A stretch of 64,000 nt of DNA. It comes from Streptomyces macrolidinus (lineage in GTDB: Bacteria; Actinomycetota; Actinomycetes; Streptomycetales; Streptomycetaceae). Below the pieces are notes generated by a model. That model saw only the letters and a program-made list of their open reading frames with translations, was not told the DNA's origin and searched no databases. Location: positions 1 to 64,000 of the forward strand of contig NZ_JAMWMR010000029.1 in the NCBI RefSeq assembly GCF_023887685.1, in the 5' to 3' direction. Positions within the stretch are counted from its first letter, which is position 1, and every line of letters begins with the position of its first letter. A program made the translations under genes and the position numbers. This document shows positions 42,323 to 51,500 of the stretch, in pieces.

Positions 42323-45300
42323 TCATTCATTACTGGTCTCTGTGGAAGGGGAGTTGGGGTCTGCGGCGGGAGGGGGGCCGAGGACGGTCTCCAGCCAGCG
42401 GGAGACCGCTTGCCCGGTGGTGGCCACGTGTTGCTCCATGAGGGAGAAGTGGTCTCCGGGCACGTCCACCACCTGCTGTGCGGTGGGCCAGGTGGCGCGC
42501 CAGTCCGGGGCGTCGGGGGCGGGTTCACCGAGGGGGGTGGAGGCGCGGACGAGCAGGACGGGGGCCTGGACGGCCGGTGGCTGCCAGTCGTCCAGGAGCC
42601 GGAAGTAGCGGCCCATCGCGGTCAGTCGGGTGCCGTCCATGGGTGCGCCCCTGTTCTCGCGGGCGAACATCCCGCCGACGAGGGTGTCGTTGAACTGGGT
42701 CATGCCCTTGTTGTCCGAGAGGTAGGTGTCGAGCAGCACCACGGCAGCCGGTCGTACGCCTCGTCGCTCCAGGGTGGCCGCCACACCGTGGGCCACGGTT
42801 CCGCCCGAGGAGGAGCCCATGAGCACCAGCGGACGGTCGCCCAGGTCGCGCAGCAGGGTCTCGGCCTGGAAGTCGAAGAGCGCGGACAGGTCGGCGGGTA
42901 CCGGTTCCCCTTCGGCGAAGCCGGGGGCGGCCAGGGCGCTGACCCCGTAGCGGCCTCGGAACCGTGCGGCGAAGCGGGCGTACTGCACGGCCCCGCCCAA
43001 GGCGACGATGGAGCCGAAGCACACCAACTCCGGTACGTTGCCGTCCTGTTCGCACAGGCGCAGCAGTCGCGGTCCGGTGCCGGCGGCCAGGAGTTCGGCG
43101 CCGGTGTGGAACTCGGGGCGGAGTGCGGCGGCGTTCTTCAGCAGGGCCAGGCCCTCGTCGATCCTGCCCGCCTCGAAGGCCTGCCGGAACAGGGTGCTGA
43201 CCGGGTCCTCGGCGGGCGGCGCGGGCTCGGGTGCGTGCCGCGTCGGGGACGCGTCGTCGGCCGGGGCCGACTCCAGTTGTCCGCCGAGGAGTTCGGCGAG
43301 ACGGCCCGGGGTGCCGCTGTCCAGGACCACGGTGGGCCGCAGGCGCAGTCCGGTGCGGTCGGCGAGCCGGTTGCGCAGTTCGACGGCGGTCAGTGAGTCG
43401 AAGCCGACCGAGAGGAAGGGGTCTTCGGCGCCGATCGCGTCGGTCTCGGTGTGGCCGAGCACCTCGGCGGCCTGGGTGCGGACCAGGTCGAGCAGCAGCC
43501 GGACCCGCTCGGCGGCGTCGGCCCCGGCCAGGTGTGCCCGTAGTGTGCCTTCGGTGGTCGTCGGCCGGGTGCGGGCGGTGGGCCGCACCAGGGAGCGCAG
43601 CAGGTGGGGCACCGGCTGGTCGCGGTAGGCGGCGAGGTCGAGGTGGACGGGCACCAGCGCCGCCTCCCCGGTGGCCAGTGCCGCGTCGAACAGTGCGGTG
43701 CCCTCGTCGGCGGTCAGTCCGCGCACTCCGCTGCGGGCCATGCGCCGCAGGTCGGTGTCGGAGAGTTCCGCGGTCAGTTCGCTGCGCTGCTCCCACAGGC
43801 CCCAGGCCAGGGAGGTGGCGGGCAGCCCCGCCCGGTGGCGAGCGGTCATCAGGGCGTCGGTGCAGGCGTTGGCCGCCGCGTAGGCGGACTGGCCGGGGCT
43901 GCCGAACACACCGGCGGCGGAGGAGAAGGTGACGAAGGCGGACAGTTCGCTGTCCCGGGTCAGCTCGTGCAGATGCCAGGCGCCGTCCACCTTGGGGCGC
44001 AGTACGCCGCTCAGCCGCTGCGGTGTCAGCGCTTCCAGCAGGCCGTCGTCGAGGACGCCCGCGGTATGCACGACGGCGCGCAGCGGGTGCCGTTCGGGGA
44101 CGGTGGCGAGCACCGCCGCGAGTGCCTGCCGGTCGGCCACATCGCAGGCGTGCACGGTGACTTGGGCGCCCGCCGTGGTGAGTTCCGTGACCAGTTCGGG
44201 CATCCCCGGTCCGTCGGTTCCGCGCCGCCCGAGCAGTACCAGGTGTCGTACGCCGTGCCGGGTGACGAGGTGGCGGGCGAGGATTCCGGCGAGGGTGCCT
44301 CCGCCGCCGGTCAGCAGGACCGCGCCGTCCGGGTCGAAGGGGCCTGTCTCCGGCGTGATCGCGTGGGCGCGGGCCAGCCGGGGTGCGTACAGCGCTCCGT
44401 CGCGTATCGCCGACTGCGGTTCGCCGGAGGCGAGTACGGCGGGCAGGAGCCGGGCGGTGGCCTGTGCGTCGTCGGTGTCCAGCAGCAGGAAGCGGCCGGG
44501 GTGTTCGAGTTGGGCGGAGCGCAGCAGGCCCCATACGGCGGCACCGGCCGGGTCCACCGGCTCGCCGCCCGTGTCGGCCGCTCCGCGGGTCAGGACCACC
44601 AACGGTGTGGTGTCCCGGCCCGGTTCGGCCAGCCATGTGTGCAGGGCGTCGAGCACCTCGGCAGTGGTGCGGTGCACGGTCTCCGGTCCGTCCGCTCCCC
44701 GTGGCGGGCAGGGCAGCAGGACGGCGTCGGCGGGGGCGTCCTCGGGTACGGTGCCGATGTCCTCCGGCAGCAGTCGGGCATCGGGGGCGCCGAGCAGCGC
44801 CCAACGACTGTCGGGGAGTGGGGTGTTGGGCTGTGGCGCCGGGGTCCACTCCACCCGGTACAGCGAGCGGGTGGGGGTGCGCAGCGCCGCGAAGGAGGCG
44901 GTGCGCAGGGCCAGCGATCCGACGGCGGCGACCTGGCGGCCCTCGGGGTCGCTGATCCGCAGGGAGAGGGCGTCGGGTCCGTCGGGCCGCAGGGTGACCC
45001 GCAGGGCGCGTTCGGCTCCGCCGCCGATGGTCACCCGGTGCCAGGAGAACGGCAGCGGTACGCCGTCCGTGGGCCCGCTTCGCTCCAGGCCCGCCCGTTG
45101 CAGACTGACGGTCTGCACGGCCGCGTCCAGCAGTGCGGGGTGCACCGCGAAGGCGTCCGGATGCCCGTCGGACACGCCGTCGGGCAGGGTCACTTCGGCG
45201 AACACCTCGGCGTCGCGGCTCCAGGCGCGGCGCAGCCCGCGGAAGGCGGGGCCGTAGAAGACGCCGCCGTCCTCCAGGGTGTCGTAGAGCCGGTCGAGGT

Positions 45301-48300
45301 CCAACTCCCGCGCGTCGGCCGGTGGCCAGGGGGCCGGGTCGGGCGCGGGCGGCTCCGTGGCCGCCGCGAGCAGGCCGTCGGCGTTCCGGGTCCAAGGTTC
45401 GCCGGGTTCGGCGTCCTGGGGGCGGGAGTGGAACTCCACGGTGCGTCGGCCGTCTTCGTCGGCCGGTCCCACGGTGAGCCGGAGCTGCATCGCGTCACGG
45501 GGCTCGGCGGGCAGGGTCAGGGGCGCGGCGAGGGTCAGCTCCTCGATCATGTCGCTGCCGAGTCGGTGGCCCGCGTGGGCGGCCATCTCCAGGTAGGCGA
45601 CGCCGGGGAGCAGGACGGTGCCGCCCACGGCGTGGTCGGCCAGCCAGGGGTGGTCGGCGACCGACAGCCGCCCGGTGAACACCACGCCGCCCGCGTCGGG
45701 CAGGTCGACCGCGGCGCCGAGCAGGGGGTGCCCGCCGTCGCGCTGTCCGGCCGAGGCGGGATCGCCGCCGGGCGGGCGGGCGTCGAGCCAGTACCGCTGC
45801 CGCTGGAAGGCATACGTCGGCAGGGGGACCCGGCGGCCCCCGGAGTGCTCGGTGACCCGCGCCCAGTCGACGGGCAGACCCGCCACATGGGCCTCGCCCA
45901 GGGACAGCAGCAGTCGGCGCAGGTCTCCCTCGTCGCGGCGCAGTGTCCCGAGTACGTCGACGTCGTCGGCGTCGGCGTCCGCTGCGGTGTCCTGGATCCC
46001 GTAGGCCAGGGTGGGGTGCGGGCTGACCTCGATGAAGGACCGGTGGCCCGCGTCCAGCAACTGCCGTACGGCGTCGGCGAACCGGACTCCCTGGCGTAGG
46101 TTGCGGTACCAGTACTCGGGGGTCAGGGTGTGGGGGCCGACCCAGTCGACGTCCACGGTCGACAGCCAGGGGACGTCGGGGGTATGCGGGGTGATCCCGG
46201 CGAGGCCCGCGATCAGGTCGTCGCGTACCGCGTCGACACCGGCCGAGTGCGAGGCGTAGTCCACCGGCATCGGCCAGGCCATCACGCCCTCTTCGCGGAG
46301 GTCGTCGAGGAGGGCGCTGACCGCCTTGGCCTCGCCCGCGACCGCCACCACGCGCGGCCCGTTGACCGCGGCGATGGACAACTCGCCCTCGCGCCCGGCC
46401 AATCGGTCGTTGACCTCCTGCGGCGAGAGCATCAGGGTGGCCATGGCGCCCTCGCCGCCGACGGCGCCCAGCGCGCGCCCGCGCACCGCCGCGACCCGGG
46501 CCGCGTCTTCGAGGGACAGCGCTCCCGACACACAGGCGGCGGCCACCTCGCCCTGGCTGTGCCCGACCACCGCGGCGGGCTCCACTCCGTAGGAGCGCCA
46601 TACGGCGGCCAGCGACACGAGGACGGCGAACAGGACCGGCTGGAGCACCTCGACGGACTCCAGGGAGGGTGCGCCGGGTGCGCCGCGCAGGACGGCGGTC
46701 GGCGACCAGTCCAGGTGCGCGGCCAGGGCGCGTTCGCAGTCGGCCATCCGCCGGGCGAACGGCTCGCAGTCATCCAGCAGTCGGGCGGCCATGCCGGGCC
46801 ACTGGGCGCCCAGGCCGGGGAAGACGAACACGGCCTTGCGCCCACCGCGCGGGGCGGTGCCCACGGCGGTGTCGGCGGCCGTCTCGCCGCGGGCGAGGGC
46901 GGCGAGGGCGTCGAGCAGCTCGGTGGGGTTCTCGCCGACCAGGACGGCGCGGTCGGCGAAGCGGGACCTGCCCAGGGCCAGCGAGCGGCTGATGTCCACA
47001 GGGCGGATCGCCGGGTCGGCTGTCAACCGGGCGTGGAGTGCGGCTGCTTGGCCGCGCAGGGCGGCGGCGCCCTTGGCCGAGAGGATCCAGGCGACGGGTC
47101 CGGCCGGGACCTCGTCAGGAGTGTCCGCCTGCGGATGTGCCGGGGCCGCTTCCAGGACGAGGTGGGCGTTGGTGCCGCTGGCGCCGAAGGAGGACACCGC
47201 GGCCCGCCGCGGCTCGCCGGTGTGCGGCCAGGGGGTCGCCGCGGTGAGGAGGCGGACCGCGCCCTCGGTCCAGTCGACCTGGGTGCTGGGCCGGTCGAGG
47301 TGGAGCGAGCGGGGCAACAGCCCGTGCCGCATGGCCAGTACGGTCTTGATGACGCCGCCGACTCCCGCGGCTGCCTGGGTGTGGGTGAGGTTGGACTTGA
47401 GCGAGCCCATCAACAGCGGCCGGTCCGCGGGCCGGTGACGGCCGTAGACCTCCAGTACCGCCTGGGCCTCGATGGGGTCGCCCAGCACGGTGCCGGTGCC
47501 ATGGGCCTCCAGCGCGTCGATCTCGGCGGCGGTCAGGCCTGCGTTGTCCAACGCCTGGGCGATCAGCCGCTGTTGGGCCGGTCCGTTGGGTGCGGTCATG
47601 CCGTTGCTGGCGCCGTCCTGGTTGACGGCGGAGCCGCGGATCACGGCCAGCACCGGGTGGCCGTTGCGGCGGGCGTCGGAGAGCCGCTCCAGCACGACCA
47701 CTCCCACGCCCTCACCGAATCCGGTGCCGTCGGCGTCGGCGGAGAAGGACTTGCACCGCCCGTCGGCTGCCAGTCCGCGCTGACGGCTGAAGCCCACGAA
47801 CAGGCCCGGGGTGGACATGACGGTGACCCCGCCGGCCAGCGCCAGATCGGCGTCCTCGGCGCGCAGCGCCTGGCATGCCAGGTGGATGGCGACCAGCGAG
47901 GAGGAGCAGGCGGTGTCCAGGGTGACGGCGGGTCCTTCCAGGCCCAGGAGGTAGGCGACCCGGCCGGAGACCACGCTGGGGATGCTGCCTGTGCCCAGGA
48001 ACCCTTCGAGTTCCCGGGGCACTTGGCCGAGCCGGGAGCCGTAGTCGGTGTTGAGGACGCCGGTGTAGACCCCGGTGCGGCTGCCGCGCAGCGACAGCGG
48101 GTCGATGCCCGCGCGTTCGACGGCCTCCCACGAGGTCTCCAGGATCAGCCGCTGCTGGGGGTCCATCGCCAGGGCCTCGCGGGGGGAGATCCCGAAGAAG
48201 GCGGCGTCGAACTCGCAGGCGCCGTCGAGGAATCCGCCCTGCGTGGTGTAGGTGGAGCCGGGTGCGTCGGGGTCCTCGTGGTAGAGGCCCTCGCCGTCCC

Positions 48301-48556
48301 AGCCGCGGTCGGTGGGGAAGGCACCGACCGCGTCCCGCTCCTTGACCAGCAGCTCCCACAGCTCTTCGGGAGAGCGCACTCCGCCGGGGTAGCGGCAGGC
48401 CATGGCCACGACGGCCACGGGTTCCCGCATCCGTCCGGTGAGCCTGCGGTTCTCGGCGCGCAGTCGCTGGTTGTCGAGCAAGGAGGTGCGCAGCGCCTCG
48501 ACCACTTGGTCCGCGGGCATGCTCGTCCCTTCTTCCGGTGCGGTGTTCTCAGTCAC
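42323..48556 (-). CDS. Type I PKS, final module: KS-AT-DH-KR-ACP-TE
   Basis: A 2077-residue megasynthase extends and releases the polyketide. An N-terminal coiled-coil docking helix (about 14-45) precedes the KS with Cys217, EAHGTGT and the second His in KSNLTHTQ (Gly-to-Thr variant of NIGHT). The AT has Ser667 in GHSQG, SVEVLQ and YASH at 767-770. DH: His975 (HAVGGTVLLPG) and Asp1144. KR near 1410 has LDD (B-type, D-hydroxyl) and Tyr1559. ACP Ser1721 lies in VGFDSL. TE: Ser1916 (GSSSG), Asp1943 and His2036. The product leaves with an alpha,beta-double bond, by lactonisation or hydrolysis. The GTG start overlaps the previous PKS stop by eight bases. Confidence 0.95.
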   Translation of the reverse strand: MTENTAPEEGTSMPADQVVEALRTSLLDNQRLRAENRRLTGRMREPVAVVAMACRYPGGVRSPEELWELLVKERDAVGAFPTDRGWDGEGLYHEDPDAPGSTYTTQGGFLDGACEFDAAFFGISPREALAMDPQQRLILETSWEAVERAGIDPLSLRGSRTGVYTGVLNTDYGSRLGQVPRELEGFLGTGSIPSVVSGRVAYLLGLEGPAVTLDTACSSSLVAIHLACQALRAEDADLALAGGVTVMSTPGLFVGFSRQRGLAADGRCKSFSADADGTGFGEGVGVVVLERLSDARRNGHPVLAVIRGSAVNQDGASNGMTAPNGPAQQRLIAQALDNAGLTAAEIDALEAHGTGTVLGDPIEAQAVLEVYGRHRPADRPLLMGSLKSNLTHTQAAAGVGGVIKTVLAMRHGLLPRSLHLDRPSTQVDWTEGAVRLLTAATPWPHTGEPRRAAVSSFGASGTNAHLVLEAAPAHPQADTPDEVPAGPVAWILSAKGAAALRGQAAALHARLTADPAIRPVDISRSLALGRSRFADRAVLVGENPTELLDALAALARGETAADTAVGTAPRGGRKAVFVFPGLGAQWPGMAARLLDDCEPFARRMADCERALAAHLDWSPTAVLRGAPGAPSLESVEVLQPVLFAVLVSLAAVWRSYGVEPAAVVGHSQGEVAAACVSGALSLEDAARVAAVRGRALGAVGGEGAMATLMLSPQEVNDRLAGREGELSIAAVNGPRVVAVAGEAKAVSALLDDLREEGVMAWPMPVDYASHSAGVDAVRDDLIAGLAGITPHTPDVPWLSTVDVDWVGPHTLTPEYWYRNLRQGVRFADAVRQLLDAGHRSFIEVSPHPTLAYGIQDTAADADADDVDVLGTLRRDEGDLRRLLLSLGEAHVAGLPVDWARVTEHSGGRRVPLPTYAFQRQRYWLDARPPGGDPASAGQRDGGHPLLGAAVDLPDAGGVVFTGRLSVADHPWLADHAVGGTVLLPGVAYLEMAAHAGHRLGSDMIEELTLAAPLTLPAEPRDAMQLRLTVGPADEDGRRTVEFHSRPQDAEPGEPWTRNADGLLAAATEPPAPDPAPWPPADARELDLDRLYDTLEDGGVFYGPAFRGLRRAWSRDAEVFAEVTLPDGVSDGHPDAFAVHPALLDAAVQTVSLQRAGLERSGPTDGVPLPFSWHRVTIGGGAERALRVTLRPDGPDALSLRISDPEGRQVAAVGSLALRTASFAALRTPTRSLYRVEWTPAPQPNTPLPDSRWALLGAPDARLLPEDIGTVPEDAPADAVLLPCPPRGADGPETVHRTTAEVLDALHTWLAEPGRDTTPLVVLTRGAADTGGEPVDPAGAAVWGLLRSAQLEHPGRFLLLDTDDAQATARLLPAVLASGEPQSAIRDGALYAPRLARAHAITPETGPFDPDGAVLLTGGGGTLAGILARHLVTRHGVRHLVLLGRRGTDGPGMPELVTELTTAGAQVTVHACDVADRQALAAVLATVPERHPLRAVVHTAGVLDDGLLEALTPQRLSGVLRPKVDGAWHLHELTRDSELSAFVTFSSAAGVFGSPGQSAYAAANACTDALMTARHRAGLPATSLAWGLWEQRSELTAELSDTDLRRMARSGVRGLTADEGTALFDAALATGEAALVPVHLDLAAYRDQPVPHLLRSLVRPTARTRPTTTEGTLRAHLAGADAAERVRLLLDLVRTQAAEVLGHTETDAIGAEDPFLSVGFDSLTAVELRNRLADRTGLRLRPTVVLDSGTPGRLAELLGGQLESAPADDASPTRHAPEPAPPAEDPVSTLFRQAFEAGRIDEGLALLKNAAALRPEFHTGAELLAAGTGPRLLRLCEQDGNVPELVCFGSIVALGGAVQYARFAARFRGRYGVSALAAPGFAEGEPVPADLSALFDFQAETLLRDLGDRPLVLMGSSSGGTVAHGVAATLERRGVRPAAVVLLDTYLSDNKGMTQFNDTLVGGMFARENRGAPMDGTRLTAMGRYFRLLDDWQPPAVQAPVLLVRASTPLGEPAPDAPDWRATWPTAQQVVDVPGDHFSLMEQHVATTGQAVSRWLETVLGPPPAADPNSPSTETSNE

Positions 48557-51500
48557 GCTCGCCGCCCAGCGCCATCCGCACGAGGTCGGTCACGTCCATC
48601 TCCCTGATCGCGTCGATCTGTTGCTGTTCCTGTTGCTGTTCCTGTTGCTGTTCCTGTTCCCGTTCCTCCCGCGCCGCCGGGGCCGTCCGGACGCCTGCCT
48701 GTACGGCGGCCGGTGCCGAGGGCAGCAACCGCCCGTCGAGATACGCGGCGACCGCGAGCGGGGTGGGATGGTCGAAGACCAGCGTCGCGGGCAGCCGGAG
48801 TCCGGCCGTCGCGGCCAGCCGGTTGCGCAGTTCCACCGAGGTCAGCGAGTCGAACCCGAGGTCCTTGAAGGGCCGTTCGGGGTCGACGGCACCGGCACCG
48901 GTGTGGCCGAGGACATCGGCGACCCTCGCGCACACCAACTCGGCGAGCGCGTCGAGGCGTTCGTCACCACCCAGCGCGGCCAGCCTGCGACGCAGCGAGT
49001 CGGCCTCGGCGATGTCGGCTCCGGAGGCGGTACGGCGGACGGTGCGCACCAGGCCGCGGAGCAGCGGCGGTACGGTCGCCGGGTCGGCCGACCGCAGCCG
49101 GGCGAGGTCCAGCCGTACGGGGACCAGCAGCGCCTCGGGTGAGCGCAGCGCGGCGTCGAACAGGGCCAGTCCCTCCCGGTCGGAGAGGGCCGCGACACCG
49201 CCGCGGGTCATCCGCCGCCGGTCGGTCTCGTCCAGGGAGCCGGTCATCTCGCTGCGCTGTTCCCACAGCCCCCAGGCCAGCGATCGGGCCGGGAGCCCTT
49301 CGGCCCGGCGACGGCAGGCCAAGGCGTCCAAGTAGGCGTTGGCAGCGGTGTAGTTGCCCTGGCCCGCGTTTCCGATGGTGGCGGACGCCGAGGAGAAGAG
49401 GACGAAGGCGGACAGCGGCAGATCGCGGGTCAGCTCATGCAGGTGCCACGCCGCGTCGACCTTGGGACGCAGCACCCGCTCCACTCGCTCGGGGGTCAGC
49501 GATTCGACGGTGGCGTCGTCCAGCACTCCGGCGGCGTGCACCACGGCGGTGAGCGGATGTTCCTCCGGTATCCGCGTCAACAGTGCGGACAGCGCGTCCC
49601 GGTCGCTGGTGTCACAAGCGGAGATCTCCGCCTCGACCCCCAACTCTGCGAGTTCGTCGACGAGTTGCTTGGCTTGCGGGGCCTGGTCTCCTCGGCGGCT
49701 GACCAACGACAGCCGACGTACCCCGTATTCGGCCGCCAGGTGCCGGGCGACCAGTCGGCCCAGCACACCCGTGGCCCCGGTGATCAGTACGGTGCCGGAC
49801 GGGTCCAGCGGCGTGGAACGTACGGCATCGGCGGCGACCGCACGGGTCAGCCTGGCGGCCAGCAAGGTGCCCTTGCGTACGGCGAGTTGAGGCTCGTCGG
49901 AGGCCAGTACGGCGGGCAGCAGGGCGAGGAGCACGGCCGGGTCATCGGCGGGTTCCGCGTCCAACAGGACGATTCGGCCGGGGTGTTCGGACTGAGCGGC
50001 ACGCATCAGCCCGCGGACGGCCGCGCCCGCGAGGTCGGTGACCGTCTCGTCCTCCGCCGTGCTGACGGCGCCCTGCGTGACGAACACCAGCCGGGCGTCG
50101 GCGTAACGGTCGTCGGCCAACCAGTCCTGCAGCAGCCGCAGCGCCTCGGCCACCGCCTGGTGCACTGCCGGTGCGTCGTCTCCGCCCGGCCGGCCGGTCA
50201 CCACGACCGCTTCGGGTACGGCCATGCCGTCGGCCACGGCTGCCGTCAGTTCGGCGAGGCCGGGGTAGGACCGGGGCAGCAGTCCGACAGGGCCGAGTTC
50301 GGCCCACTGCTCGGTGTCGGGCGCCCGGGAGGCCGCGGGGACAACCGTCCATTCCACCCGGAACAGGGAGTCGGCGGCCGGGTCGGCCGGGGCGCGCAGC
50401 GCGTCCCGGGCGACCGGCCGGACCACCAGGGAGTCGACCTTGACCACCGGCCGACCGGCCGGGTCGTCCGCGGTGAGCGACACCGAGCCGTCGCCGTGGA
50501 AGGCGAGCCGCACGCGCAGGGCGGTGGCGCCCGACGCGTAGAGGGTGACCCCGGACCAGGAGAACGGCAACCTGGCGGTGCCTGACGGCAGTTCCGTTCC
50601 GGCACCGTCCGAGCCGCCCAGCCACAGCCCCTGCAGCGCGGCGTCCAACAACGCGGGGTGGAGTCCGAACGCGCCCGCGTCCGTGGACCGTTGCTGCGGC
50701 AGCCGTACCTCGGTGAAGACCTCGCCGTCGCGCCGCCAGGCCGAGCACAGGCCCTGGAACAGCGGCCCGTAGCCGTAACCGGCGGTGGCGAAGCGGTCGT
50801 AGAGGTCCTCGACGCCGATCGGGACCGCGCCGGCAGGCGGCCAGGCGTCGTCGTGCGCGGGCGGCTCCGGCTCGGGGTCGTCCGTGACCAGCACCCCGGT
50901 GGCATGAGCGGTCCAGCTCGGGTCGGTGGCGTCCTGGAGCCGGGAGAACACGTCGAGAGCGCGACGGCCGGAGTCGTCCGGAGCACCGATGCGCAACTGG
51001 ACCTGCACGGCATCGGACTTCGGCAGGACGAGGGGTGCCTGGAGGGTGAGTTCCTCTACGGCGGCGCACCCGGCCTCGTCCGCCGCCCGCAACGCCAGCT
51101 CCACGAAGCCCGTGCCGGGCAGCAGGATCACGTCTCCGACGGCGTGCTCGGCCAGCCAGGGATGCGTACGCACCGACAGGCGACCGGTGAGCAGCAGTTC
51201 ACCCGTGTCGGCGACCTCCACCGCCGCCGCGAGTAGCGGATGTCCGATCGTTCCGAGACCTGCGGAAGTCACATCCCCGCTGGTGGTGGGCGCATCCATC
51301 CAGTAGCGCTGGTGTTGGAAGGGGTAGGTGGGCAACTCGACGCGGCGGGCGTCGACGCCGTCGAAGGCGGGCGCCCAGTCCACGTTCACGCCATGGGTCC
51401 ATGCCTCGCCCAGGGACAGCAGGAAGCGTTCCATGCCCCCGTCGTCACGGCGCAACGTGCCCACCGCTACCGCGTCCGCGTCGGTCTCCCCTACCGCCAT

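Noticed and set aside
43604..48607. Very long plus-strand frames (over 800 codons) opposite the PKS genes
   Set aside because: They mirror the strong codon bias of the minus-strand PKS genes, whose domains and catalytic residues are complete; their own composition is Gly/Arg/Gln-rich without domains.
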